Shown one piece after another: positions 33,591-44,924 of a stretch of 64,000 bases of DNA (position 1 is the first letter of the stretch; every line of letters starts with the position of its first letter). The stretch comes from Ampelomyces quisqualis (Eukaryota > Ascomycota > Dothideomycetes > Pleosporales > Phaeosphaeriaceae). The stretch is from NCBI GenBank assembly GCA_018398575.1, contig JAGTXZ010000020.1, positions 1,550,001-1,614,000 of the forward strand. The letters are read 5' to 3'. The notes below the pieces were generated by a model. It had not been told where the DNA came from, searched no databases, and saw nothing but the letters and a program-made list of their open reading frames with translations. A program made the translations under genes and the position numbers.

Positions 33591-35454
33591 ATGGATGAAT
33601 TATCGATTCGACGATTGTATCAGTATCCAGAAGGCAAATTAACACAAGCTCAACTAGCTACGCCGTTGGGTGGGCCTCGGGTCGCGACTTCGAGCACCAA
33701 CGACGAGAACAATGGCGATGACTTGTCGCCAAATATCGGTGGACGGTTTTCTCCCACAGCTGCTCAGCGCCGCAAACACGAATCATACACATTGACCGGC
33801 AGCGTGTTTCTTATTGCTGGCAATGGTGAAACTCTCAAGCTACCTGCGCCGTCCTCTAGTCCGGCCGATCCACTAAGCTGGGGGCGTTGGAAGCGAGCTG
33901 GCGTGTTCCTAACTGTAACCTTATTCTCTATTGTGTCGCTTGCTGTTGCCCAAACTGTGGGACTCTTCCTGCGGGTCATCTCGCGGGATTTCGGCATTGA
34001 TGTAGGTCAAGCAAAAGAAAGTAAATGCAATCAGGAACAGCAGCCCTAATTCCATGCAGAATATCGAGCCATGGCACATGGAGGCTCTAGTCACCACGCC
34101 GACTCTGTTCATGGCCATAGGGGCTGTAGTCTGGATTCCGTTAACAATAGGCATGGGCCGTCGCCCTGTCTTCCTTCTCGCCTCCGTTACAATTTTCTTG
34201 GCTACACTGGGAGCGAGCTACGCGCAGAACTTTCAGCAACTGCTTGCCTGTGTGTGCCTGCTGGGGCTTGGAGAAGGCTTTGCTCTTTCTGCTGTTTGTT
34301 CGACCCCGTTCCTACCGCGATACGCCGTGCTGATTCCCTACTAGGCTCTCCTGATTGTAATCGACATGACTTTCATTCATGAGCGACCAAGAGCTATTGC
34401 ATTTCTCTGGTCGGTCGTTGGCCTGTTCGGTACAGGTTTCGTAGCCATCGTCCCATGCGCATCGGACCACGGTCAGCATTGGCGCCCCTACTATCGCTAT
34501 TGGTCAATTCCTGCGGCGGTGTCCGTCGTGCTGGTTTTCTTCCTCTTTCCCGAAACATATTTCAAGCGCCCTACAGTCGCTTTTGACGGTCTCATCGTCC
34601 TTCAAAGTGCGACGGAAAAGCTTACTGTGTTCAAAGACGTAGAACCACATTCGGGGATATATCGGGACTTGCCGGATCTCCCTACCCATATAGGTTTCCT
34701 TGGGCGATTCAACGTCTGGAGATCACCGTTCGCTTCATGGACCTCGATGGGTCGATGCTATCCACAAATCGCCCTTTGCTTCATTAACCCGCTCATCTTT
34801 TGGATCTTCGTTGCCGTGGCTCTCAACTACACTGGCATGATGTTCATCGGTAGCAGCTACTCTCGCATCCTTGGTGAAGCACCATACAACCTGTCTTCAC
34901 AAGCACTCGCCCTCATCAACCTTGCAAGCGGCCTGGGCGGTTTGGTCGCCTACCCTGTCGGTGTACTTCCAGTGCAGTACATTCTCAACCATCTTGCCAA
35001 ACGCAATCGTGGTGTACGAGAAGCCGAGCATTATCTCGTTGGGCTCATCCTACCTGTAGTCACTGGTGCAGCGAGCTCACTTATTTATGGTGTGGCAGCT
35101 CATTACAGCCTGCATCTTGGGGTCTACTATCTTGCGTACGGACTTAACGGCTTTTCTTGGGTAACGATTGCAATCACTACAACAATGTGGGTCACAGAGG
35201 CGTTTCCCCGCTGGGCCGCACCTGCGCTTGCTGCTTTAAGCGGCGGGGGCTTTCTTGTCAGCTTTGGCTTGGGCTTCGCTTCTGCTCCCTGGATCGATGC
35301 GCACGGCTTCAAACTTGTTGGCATCGAGCTTGCAGTACTACAAATTGTATCTGGCTTGGTGGCGGTACCTATTGCATTCTGGGGTAAGAGTGCACGACAG
35401 GCTATGCATGGGAGATGGGCAGACGAGCGCGGCGGGGCATTGAGACCACTGTAG
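33591..35454 (+). CDS. Major facilitator superfamily transporter (12-TM drug:H+ antiporter-like)
   Basis: Plasma-membrane secondary transporter. Exons 33591-34001, 34060-34293 and 34345-35454 give 584 aa; both introns are about 51-58 nt and in phase 0. A cytoplasmic N-terminus of about 95 residues ends in DPLSWGRWKRAGVF, the fungal DHA1-type NP/DPLxW motif before TM1. TM segments can be followed through VFLTVTLFSIVSLAVAQTVG, MAIGAVVWIPLTIGMGRRPV (the G-R-R-P loop is motif A-like), LLACVCLLGLGEGFALSA and IHERPRAIAFLWSVVGLFGT. A middle cytoplasmic loop with FLFPETYFKRP follows, then six more hydrophobic segments. The nearest relatives I recall are polyamine/HOL1-type fungal transporters; the substrate is unknown. 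It is divergent from a tannase, so shared regulation in aromatic or sugar uptake is possible but unproven. Confidence 0.85.
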
Positions 35455-35970
35455 TTCGTACCTCTTCGTAACAGACATACGGAGTTGATCACAAAGTTTT
35501 TCGGCTCCGAGTACTTGATCGCTTGACGCTCATGTTAATAGTACAGCATGAACTGGTGGAAGTTGACTACACCAACCTGACTGGGGAGGCTGAAAATTGA
35601 GCATATTTCTCCCCTAAGTCCATCTTAAATTACGACATCTTGGCATCGTTACCAGCCGAAGACCTCGTAATGCGTTTCACTCGTCTTGGACCTCAAATCA
35701 AATTTTTCCCGGCTCACTATATAAGACATGGCGATAATCGTTGAAACAAGGGCCAATGATCCAGATTTTCGGGGCCCAGGAGGTTTTGACAGACTCATCT
35801 TCGATAGTGTCATCTATTCTCTCGAAGATTCCTCGACGCCGATTGGACCTAGCAACCCGAAAGAGGCGTTTCTTAAATGCATGCGATATATGGAGCTTAT
35901 CCGGCATGATAAGAACAGTCATATGCTCCTGGATAGAACCTGAGGTCGCCCTGGCCTATCTCCGGATCGC
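35455..35970. other. Intergenic with a doubtful 71-codon frame
   Basis: ATG 35728 opens a 71-codon frame (+) starting AIIVETRANDPDFRGPGG and ending at 35943, with no recognised family. It may be the first exon of a decayed gene whose remainder overlaps the tandem repeat to the right. Otherwise empty. Confidence 0.3.
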
Positions 35971-36520
35971 GATGTGCGTCCTGAATAGCCCGATATTGTG
36001 GGCTTCCCGTATGTCCCCACGCATTCTGACCACGTCTACTAGACTATAATACACATGGGTGGATTATTCGATTGAGTCATCAACAAGTATTGTAAAAGGT
36101 AAAGGAGTATGAGGTTGCGAGGACTACCTGCCATGTCCTCAATAGCCTAAATTTTTGACATCTTCCTGTACGCTTTCACTATTCTGACCACATCGACCAG
36201 ACTACGATATGCATGGCTGGAGCATTCAAATCATTCTGGAATCATAGTTTCGGGAGAAAAAGTTGATTGAAGCTGTTAGGACTAGCCACTACTTTTCCGT
36301 TGCCCAATTTCCGGTGTCTTCCTGTATGCCCTCACTCCTTCTGACAACGTCAACCGGGTCATCATATATATGGCTGGGGCATTGAATTCATTCTACAACA
36401 AGACTCTTGGGAGGAAAAGAAGGTTGTAAAATTTAGTGCCAGGTATTACGTTCTCCATACTAGATAGCCCATTTTAGGATTACACGGTCACTCAACCTCA
36501 CCACGTCAATAACAACAGTC
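35971..36520. repeat. Degenerate tandem repeat with ~157-bp period
   Basis: The motif CTGAC followed by ACGTC or ACATCGACC recurs at about 36023, 36181 and 36338, with a fourth weaker copy near 36496, a constant spacing of 157-158 bp. Flanking words align too: CCTGAATAGCC, CTCAATAGCC and ACTAGATAGCC before the CTTCCTGTA segment, and ATGGGTGGATTATTC, ATGGCTGGAGCATTC and ATGGCTGGGGCATTG after it. About 3.5 copies are diverged by many substitutions. No long open frame survives. Origin unknown; possibly a decayed repeat-domain gene or an intergenic satellite. Confidence 0.7.
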
Positions 36521-36803
36521 ACTCTGACATGATTGTATTAGCAGAGAAACCAAGATGAAATCGGCAGACCTGTCTTTGTTCTTCAGCTTCTTACAAGCTC
36601 GTCTTTGGTGTGTTCCTTCTTGTTCGGCCTTACTTATCCCTACCATTTTAGTTGGTTTAGTATACGCATACTTGGAGTACTCAATTTATCCAGCAACAAT
36701 TGTATCAGGAGGCAAAATAGGACAAATTTGTTAGGCCTATCTACCATCTCACTCTAACTATACCAAAGCAATACACCCGGTGTGCTTCACGGTGCCAACC
36801 CGA
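36521..36803. other. Short AT-leaning gap before the zinc-finger gene 3' end
   Basis: No feature recognised beyond the likely terminator of the minus-strand zinc-finger gene. Confidence 0.3.
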
Positions 36804-38174
36804 TCAGCTCATCGCAGGGTTCCGATAGTACCCCCGACGGTACCTGTCCGGCTGTCTCTCCTTCTTGCCAGGCCCCTTCTTGACAGTGTACTCACAGCAA
36901 GCATTCTTGCTGTTACCGCAACCATTGCAGTCGGTGACATACCCTGGCTTAAACTTCCGGCAATATGCGCACCACCAATCACCAATCCATTCTGGCTCGA
37001 AGTGCTTTTCGTGCTTGCCATCATCGTCTTGGATGAAGACGGCGCCCCTCCGATACCCGGTGCAAGTTTCCCTTGCATTCGGGTCTTCGTTGCCTTTGTC
37101 TTCGCCCAGGCACATGTTGTCAAAGGGGATGTTGTAGTAGCCGCATATTCCGCACTTCCAGTCGCCCACCATCTGGACGAAAGGCTTGTACTCCCGCGAC
37201 TTCTCATGCGCACCATCGTCTTCTTTGACAACTTCGGCGTCGTGCTCTTTGGTCCCGGAGCAAGTACGGGCCTTTAATTGGCACTTGGCTGCCCAAGGTT
37301 TGTTCCAAAAGTTGCATCGGCCACACTTCCATTCCCCGACCCTTGGGACGTATTCCGTTTTCGTTCTCTTCTTGGCCGGAGCCTGTTCTTGAGTAGACTC
37401 GGATTCGTCTTTTTCGTGCGCGAGCTTGCGCTTCTGCTCGGGCTTGTCGTACTCGGGCTTGTCGTATGGCACAGCTTCCTTCTCTCCTTTCTCGCGGGCA
37501 TCATCGTTGATGCTGAGAGGACCGAGGCCAGCGGGATGTGTCTGGCGCGGGCGGATGTCTTTGTCGTTCTTCGCCGCCGGTGCCATTTCGCTCGCTATCG
37601 GTATCTTCTCTTCCTCTGCCAATCTCTTGTGCTCCAACGCAGTGCCTACGCGCTTGAACACTGCTTCCACCATGGCCTCGGGGAGTTGCAGTAGCCGAAT
37701 CATGTCGAACACGTATACCTTCTTCGCCTCATCTCTCTTCCACTTCAGGCGGCCGTCTCTCCATATCTCCTCTGCCTTGGCGATGTTCTCCTTCGGCTGC
37801 GCTTTCATCCTCTTGAATATCCGATTGATGAAGTCCATGCGCGCAGCAGGCACTTTCATGCTCAACTTGATTTGACCTTTGGCTTCCTGTACCGCCAGAA
37901 GAAATTCCTGCGCCATGGGCGTTGTCATCGAGAGCAGCGTGCCGACATCTTGGAAGACGTTTCGCCTCGCGCCAGCGTCCAAATCTCCCATGTCAGTAGT
38001 CTCCACAACCCCCTTCCACATCGCCCGCAATTTTTCGAGCTCATCAGCGGGTCTGTCCGCGCGCGATTTGACGACACGCAAAGCGACCTCGTTGAGCTCC
38101 GGTGGTCGTACTGGCTCGGGCGGCGGCGACAAGTCACGGTCTTCGATTAGTGGGGGCATTGCGGATGCGCACAT
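36804..38174 (-). CDS. Unknown protein with three RanBP2-like zinc fingers (456 aa)
   Basis: Single exon; start ATG 38174, with a second in-frame ATG at 38159 (MPPLIEDRD). The N-terminal 200 residues are helical and charged, including ELEKLRAMWKGVVE and AARMDFINRIFKRMKAQ, without a known domain. A basic linker with KKRTKTEYVPR follows, a possible nuclear localisation signal. The C-terminal half has three units built on G-[ED]-W-x-C-x2-C-x10-C: GEWKCGRCNFWNKPW, GDWKCGICGYYNIPF and GDWWCAYCRKFKPGY. The Trp two residues before the first Cys and the fixed 10-residue spacing match RanBP2/Zn-ribbon fingers. The distance from third to fourth Cys differs: 6, 15 and 2 residues. Only the last has canonical RanBP2 spacing. 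RanBP2-type fingers bind RNA or ubiquitin; which applies here is unknown. The tail KKERQPDRYRRGYYRN is basic. Confidence 0.75.
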   Translation of the reverse strand: MCASAMPPLIEDRDLSPPPEPVRPPELNEVALRVVKSRADRPADELEKLRAMWKGVVETTDMGDLDAGARRNVFQDVGTLLSMTTPMAQEFLLAVQEAKGQIKLSMKVPAARMDFINRIFKRMKAQPKENIAKAEEIWRDGRLKWKRDEAKKVYVFDMIRLLQLPEAMVEAVFKRVGTALEHKRLAEEEKIPIASEMAPAAKNDKDIRPRQTHPAGLGPLSINDDAREKGEKEAVPYDKPEYDKPEQKRKLAHEKDESESTQEQAPAKKRTKTEYVPRVGEWKCGRCNFWNKPWAAKCQLKARTCSGTKEHDAEVVKEDDGAHEKSREYKPFVQMVGDWKCGICGYYNIPFDNMCLGEDKGNEDPNARETCTGYRRGAVFIQDDDGKHEKHFEPEWIGDWWCAYCRKFKPGYVTDCNGCGNSKNACCEYTVKKGPGKKERQPDRYRRGYYRNPAMS

Positions 38175-39725
38175 CTTCGAGAAGGTGTCGGATGTGTATT
38201 CAGGAGAGGTATTAATATCCTTGATGGAATTATGGGCGTATTATGGGCACTTTGGAGGGTGGCGTGACAAAAATTCTCTGTTTATATTGCGGCGCGCTCT
38301 TCTCACTTTCACCCTGAGGTCACATCATTTTGCGCATCTCCTCCCTTCACCTCCTCGAGTTCATCGTCTACCCACACTACTATATACCGTTTTTTTCCTA
38401 TGTTTATGCCAATAGCTATCTCGATAATGTGCATATCTGAGCTTTAGGCGAAGAATTACAGTGGCATATTGGCCCGCTCTAACAGTACATGTTGATATCC
38501 TAGAGGCTACAGTCTTGCTATAGGAATACCAATCCTTGGCTTTTGAAGTGTCTTGAATACTTTACATGGCCGTCTAACCGCATTCAAAGTGCTCTGGTAA
38601 TCTTGAAGTGTACTAGGCTTCAGTGACGAGTGGGGAATAAGTGCCAACCGTGAAGCTGTATAATCTAGCGACCATTTAACAAGCACTTCATTATGCGCCA
38701 TAGGCATGCATATTTCTGCAAGTAAATATGCATTTTTACATATGTATACCAGGTGTACATGTGGTACCTTATTGCGTGTGGTGTTAATCTGTAGCAAAAG
38801 TTCTCGAATGTTCGAGGAACGCGGAGCTCGCAAGGTGAAAGGGCATTTGTGACGTCGAAATTTTCCAATCCACCTCTGTGACTGCTGCCTGTCTGCAACT
38901 AAAAGCGAAGGCCAAGTCATTACTCCTACCACCACACGCGGGTAAATCTGTCAATAAACTCATGTATGGGCGTGTGGCTGGGAGAGACCACGTCTTATGC
39001 GACCCTCGATCGGTCAGCGTGAGTTCGAGTACGCCATTCCTCCCAGTTTACCGTACTCAATATCGTGAAGCCTTCTTTATGCCCCTTTTCGCAGTCTATA
39101 CGCTCTGTACTGCTTTCGCAGGTCTCTTTCTTCTTCTTCTTCTTCTTCTTTTTTGCCTGCTCGAACAACTCCTACTAAGTGTGCTAAACACCGCTCTCTT
39201 CCCTACCTAACAACACCCTACATGCTGAGAAATCATCCACTCAGCCAAGGAGGTACCACGGAATCTGATTTAACTGATATTTTTCTGTAGAGATAGCAAC
39301 TTACTCGCGTGCCAGCAAATTATACACCGGCCTCTTTCTTCCGAGTTTCTTTTTCGAAATTTCCAGGCCTCACTTTTTTTCCAAGGCACAACTTGTAACA
39401 GACAATCAACTCAAGGCTGCGCGAAAGGTATAGAGGTTTTTTTAAGTTTATGCTAGGCCAGGCCATATTGATGGCTAGCGTGTATGTAGACGCATGGGAA
39501 GAAAAACGATACAAAAAGGAAACACGCATTGCTACGCGGAGTGTTGTCCTGTGTAAAGCAGGTGTACTCGCACGCTACCAGAAAGCTTCGAGACGTTGTG
39601 TGGAAGTATTGATTTGTTTGTTGAGGAAACAAAAATACAATGTATATATGTATACATGTGTTGTACATTAAGTCATACATACCCTCTCCACCCCCATCGC
39701 ACCGCCCTACTACGCTCCGCGAATC
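38175..39725. other. 1.55-kb intergenic region with a TTC microsatellite
   Basis: Contains the promoter of the zinc-finger gene at the left and the 3' region of mitochondrial IF2 at the right. A TTC/CTT microsatellite lies at about 39127-39152. No gene or RNA recognised. Confidence 0.4.
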
Positions 39726-42700
39726 TCACAAAGTCCTCTTCTCAAACCGTTCCTCATAGGTCTGAATCCTGTCCCCCACTTCGAACCCGTCCCACCCTTC
39801 GAATCCAATCCCACACTCCGTATCTTTGCGCATGACATCAACGTCTTTCTTTAGATTTTTCAGCGAATTAAGCACACCTACACACAGTATACATTAGCGT
39901 TTGCTCGGTGAGTTCAAAACTTGCCTTGTGCACTGCAGCGATGTGGATGGGACAAGTGAGAGATAGGGAGTTGAGAAAAACCAAAAAACGTACCATCAAA
40001 AACCACCATGCCCAATCTCCCACGCAGCACCCTTGCTTTACTCCCCTTCTCAATATTTCCATTGCGGACTTTACTCCCCGCCACTTTGGCCTTTTTGCGT
40101 CCGCCCAGGCCGATTTCAAACACGACTGCGACTTCCGCTTCACCTGTCACTTTCTGAATGACGGCTGGGGGTAACTTTTCTGACAAGACGTCTTTGACCT
40201 GTTCAACAACACGATAAATGATGTTATTATCCAGAATCCTGACGCCCATAGAGTCCGCCAATCTCGAAATGTTCGACGGCGTGGCGGTGTTGAAATTGAT
40301 GATGTGGCCGGAAGCAGAACTTGCATGCTGTACGTCGAATTCAGATGGGGGCCCAACTGCGTGGCGGAGGATGCGGGGTTGGATTTCTGCATTGCCGAGC
40401 ATGGACACGGAATCGATTACCGCTTCGACGGAGCCTGAGACGTCGCCTTTGATGATGAAGGATACAATTTCCGGGCCCTTTTCTTTCACAACTTCGGGCT
40501 CGACAACGGCATCTTCGTCGGCTGCGAGGGCGCGGGCAGCTGCTTCTTCGGCTTCGCGGCGCTCGGATTCGAGTTTGCGGGCCGTGTTGATGGCTACGGT
40601 GTCGACGGCGAGTTGTTCGCGCTCGACTTTGTCCATGCGGATTTCGGCGACAGATGAGGCTTGCTGTTCGTCGGCGGCTTGCAGGACTTCGTCGCCGGCG
40701 ATAGGTTGATCGCGCCAGCCGTCGACTTCGACTGCGATACCTGGACCGGCTTCTTCAACGACGACCCCCGCTTCGTTGCGCAAAGTGCGGACGCGTGCCC
40801 AGGTTGTGCCTGCCACGAGAGCAGTACCCTGGCGGAGGGTACCGCTGCGGACAAGGACGGTTGCAGTACGGCCTCGTAACTTGGTAGTGCCTTCGAGAAC
40901 CCATCCTTGGACGTTTGTGCTGGGGTCTGCGCGATGGTCGAGCAGTTCCGAGAGTGTCGTGATGGCTTCCTCAAGATCAGGAATGCCTTGACCAGTCTTT
41001 CCACTTACACAGATAGCTTGAACATCACCGCCAAAGTCTTCAATCTCAATGCCGTGTCGTCCAAGATCGAGCTTGACAGCATCTGGGTCTGCTTGCGACT
41101 TGTCGATCTTGTTAATAGCAACAATAAGAGGAACACGCGCTGCCTGAGCGTGCTTGATGGCTTCGATGGTCTGCGGCATGACGGAATCATCGGCGGCGAC
41201 CACCAACACAACGATGTCGGTAACATTTGCACCTCGGGCGCGCATGGTCTCAAAAGCAGAATGTCCAGGCGTGTCCAAGAAAGTAATCTTCTTGCCGTTC
41301 GCAAGCGGTACACTGAATGCACCAATGTGCTGCGTAATGCCACCAAATTCTGTCGCAGCCACACTCGTGGACCGCATGTAATCCAGGATCGTAGTCTTTC
41401 CGTGGTCAACGTGGCCCATGATGGTAACCACCGGTGGCCGAGCAGGAAGCTTGGCGTACTCTTCAGGAGTAAGCTCTGCCATGGGATAGAGGTCGCCATC
41501 TTCTTCTTCCACAGGCATGACAGGCTCAAAGTTGTACTCTTGAGAAATGAGGCCCGCATGCTCCGCGTTCAAGATGTGATCGTGCTGCACATCTTCAAAG
41601 CCCAGATCCTCCATCTTCCTCACCAATTCTTCCGCCCTGAGCTTCAGCATGGTTGCAAGATTGACCACGCTGACGTACTGTGGTAGGTAGATGGGTGTCG
41701 GTTGGTCTTTGGCAGCTTGAGCAGCCTTCTTCGCCTCCTGGCGCAGTCGCTTCCGTTCCTGTTTACTGATTGCATGGCGATCATCGTCCTCGTCTTCCTC
41801 CCTCTGCATGCGTCGGCCCTTGGCGAATCCACCACGACGTCGTTCAGGCTCATCGTAGCGGTTCCGCGTCTCTTCCGCCTCCTCGATGTCAAACTTGCGA
41901 AGCAGTCGATCTTGACCCGCGAACCGACTTCTCCGATCCGCCTCTTCTTGTATGGTAGGTGGCCGCACATAGTCCAGCTGTGCGCCCGCGCCCTGTCTCC
42001 ACTGCTGCGCGGCTTCGGCTATGGACGCGGGCTGCTGCTGCGACAGTGCTTCCCCACGCAGGACAGGTTTCGTAGGGCAGGCGTAGGACATGTGATCGAC
42101 CGCGCCGCAATGCCAACACTTTCTTTGCTGTCTCGAGTCCCTGGACAGTGCCTGGAATGGGTTGGCGCGCTGCTCGTCGCCATGTCCCAATAGCTTCGAC
42201 AGCTCATCGCTGTCCAGCATCTTCCGGTTCGGACGCGGCCGTGCTGGCGCTTGTGGTTGGTCCCCCCGTTCAAATGGCGCTTGTTCTGTCTGTGGTTCGT
42301 TCCGCCGCCGTAACTGCTTCGAGCCAAACGCCGGCGTGTCGAATTGTGGTGTCGAATCCATGTTGACCCTGTGTCGACTCGACGATACAGGAGGACGCCA
42401 CGTTGTTGTTCGCTCGGGAGCATTGGCATTCATCCTCCTGACATGCAAGGCAGGTCTTTCTCGGTCTCCATCTCTGTTCAGTCCTCCTCGGCCCCGCCCA
42501 TCAAACAGCCCACCTCTGGTCTGCGGCGGCGGTCTTTGCGGCGGCGTCTGTAGCTGCTGGGCAGCCAGCGCCGCCCTCATCCGCTGCGCCGGCGTCATAG
42601 GCCCCCCTTGTGCTTGTGGTGGAGTCGGAGGCGCGAATGCAGCACTGGCCGCGAGCTGCTGGCGCATGCGCTGGGCCTGCGTCAGCCGCACAGGCGGTTC

Positions 42701-42938
42701 CTCCTCCTGGTAGACAGCCGCCTCGGCGAACTGAGGTGCCCGGCTCGACGAATTGAGCGATCTGCGCTGGGCTGGGAGGAATCGGGCGTCGGCGTCGGCT
42801 GCTGCGAGTTGACGGGTGGCGCAGAAGACGCAGACATGGCGGGTCGACGACACCTGGGGGGTTGTTAGATGTGTTGATGTGGATGGAAGAGATGGTCGAA
42901 ACTCGTCATCGTACCCGAAGACCGCGTGCTCGTCGCAT
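39726..42938 (-). CDS. IFM1: Mitochondrial translation initiation factor IF-2
   Basis: GTPase that brings formyl-Met-tRNA to the mitochondrial small subunit. Exons 42938-42915, 42853-39994 and 39877-39726 give 1,011 aa. The big exon has no ATG at its left end but starts right after a CCCCAG acceptor. A 61-nt intron with CTAAC branch joins it to MRRARGLR, giving an Arg-rich presequence; an in-frame ATG at 43007 would add 23 residues. An extended Pro/Gln-rich N-terminal region holds a CCHC knuckle CWHCGAVDHMSYAC (about 42120-42075). The GTPase motifs are GHVDHGKTT, GGITQHIGAF, DTPGHSAF, NKIDKSQ and SGKTGQGI. The IF2 domains II to IV follow, with EIVSFIIKGDVSGSVEAV. The last exon gives LNSLKNLKKDVDVMRKDTEC and GWDGFEVGDRIQTYEERFEK, the usual IF2 C2 end. 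Length is above bacterial IF2 because of the N-terminal region. Confidence 0.94.
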
Positions 42939-43283
42939 GATTGTGTGCCGATGTGCAGCGTGGCGGAGACGCAGGGTGGCCTTCAAAAGTTTTGGTGATT
43001 CGAACATGCCCCGTCCACTAGCGCGCCGCCACTACACATGCATTGACATGACGGCACAGACTCGGTCAACTTGATCATTGTCTCCGCCGCCCACTCGCTA
43101 TTCAAGCCATCCGTCCAAGCCAAAAGAAACACATCGCAGCAGAGGTATATTCCCACTCAGCCCAAGACAGCCGTGCTCGTAATCCATCGGCTTTGTCATC
43201 CCCTTTGCACCGTCACCGCCCGTCCACCAAATGCCATGCTATCACCTCCCTACGCCAATTCCCAAAGTGTGTTTTGTTCGAAT
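42939..43283. other. Gap between MCA1 3' end and IFM1 start
   Basis: About 345 bases on which the IFM1 promoter must fall. Contains the alternative upstream IFM1 ATG (43007). Nothing else recognised. Confidence 0.4.
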
Positions 43284-44887
43284 CTACATGACATACAAGA
43301 GGTCGACATCTGCACACTTATTAGCACCCAATGTATTCGCCCCCAAAAAAAAGACAAGGGCGGTGGTACTGAGCAAACTTACTCAATGGATGACTGCAAC
43401 TCAGCTGTGGCTTTTGGGCATACTTGCCCTCGAGCTCATCGCGAATACTGTTCAGCAGTTCGACGTAGCTCTGATTCGGGTTCTTGCGGAGCGACGTGAT
43501 GAACGCCCAGGACATTGCACCCGTGGCTTCGCCGCCAATGGATGCATCAGCCCTAACACGGCATTAGCATTGCACTTTCCCAATCATCATCATCATCATC
43601 ATCTAGACTGAACGTGGTTGTGACTTACGAAGTCTGTTGGTCCTTGGACCCACTCCACATGATGACATCCGCGGGACTCGTCTTGGTCCTCAAATTCTTC
43701 TTGTACACATCATCGCCACTGATGGCCTTTTTGAACAAACTGCTCGCGCTCCCAATCATACTACCAATGTCCCCGCGCGCATAGCTCGACACAATACCCA
43801 ACAAGCCCTGGCCAGCCTCCTTGGCCAGATTCGGCTCCTTGAGCACGCCCTGTGTGGAGTAAATGTACGGCAAGTCGAGCGCGGAGCCCGAGTGGCACGA
43901 GTCAAAGATGGCGGTGAGGCGCACGCCGGGCTGCAGCGAGCCCACCATGATGCGGTGCATCTCGTCGTCGACAATGTGGCCGGCGGTGCGGAAGTCAACG
44001 GGGTAAATGACTTCGTCGTAGCCGTCGTCTTCGTCGCCGTTGAGATCCTTGGTCTGCCCGCCGTGGCCCGAGTAGTGGAAGAAAAGCGAGTCGTTGGGAC
44101 GGGCGTCTTTGACGAGCCAGTGCATGGCGCGCAGGATGTTGGCTTTGGTGGGCTGGCTCATGGGGTTTTGCTGGTCGTCTGTGAGGGTGACCATGTCTTC
44201 GCGCTTGTAGCCAAAGAACTCGTTGAGGTAGGTGCTCATGTTCTTGACGTCGTTGATGCAGCCGCGCAGCTGTCCCCGTTGGCCGAAGTAGTTGATGCCG
44301 ATGAGAAGTGCTTTGCGCCGACCGCTGCAGGCAGAGTACTGGAAGGAGTAGCCGTTGGGCGCGCCGTGGCCGAACTGTTGCGCGCCTTGCGGAGGTGGCG
44401 GAGGGGCAGCGTGGTTGCCGTGTGTCCATTGGTTGCTGTTCGCCGTGGGCATCATGTCTTGCGTCTGTCAGCTCGGGCGTCTCTTCTTGGGCGAGGAGCA
44501 GAAGCAGCTCACTTGGTCGCGGAGGCCCCTGTGGAGGTGCGCCGCCGTACTGCTGGGGAGGTGGTGCCTGTGCATGTCAGCGCCCATTCGGCTCCCAAGC
44601 ACCGCAAATGCAACCCTCTACGCACCTGGCCGTACCCATACTGCTGTGGCGGAGGCGGAGGCTGCCCGTACTGTCCATAGTTGTTGTTGATGTTATTGTA
44701 CGGCGCGGGCGGCTGTCCGTAACCTTGCTGCGGGGGTCTATTTGTTCCCGTCAGCACACCAGCACACCAGCACACCAGCACACCCAGCTTCAACGCTGTA
44801 CGAGTAGCACTCACGGAGCTCCGTAGCCCTGCGGCGGCGGCGGGTATCCCTGTGGAGGAGGCGCGCCGTACTGATGTTGATGTTGAT

Positions 44888-44924
<37 letters not shown>

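Noticed and set aside
29760..35454. Idea of a secondary-metabolite gene cluster around the tannase and MFS gene
   Set aside because: No polyketide synthase, NRPS, terpene cyclase, P450 or cluster regulator is present.
39127..39152. TTC/CTT microsatellite
   Set aside because: Ordinary simple repeat in an intergenic region with no clear role.
39770..39810. TTCGAACCC-like words resembling a tRNA T-loop
   Set aside because: They lie in the last coding exon of IFM1 and no cloverleaf can be drawn.
43637..44680. 347-codon plus-strand frame across the metacaspase gene
   Set aside because: Antisense of the metacaspase exons, which carry the catalytic motifs on the other strand.
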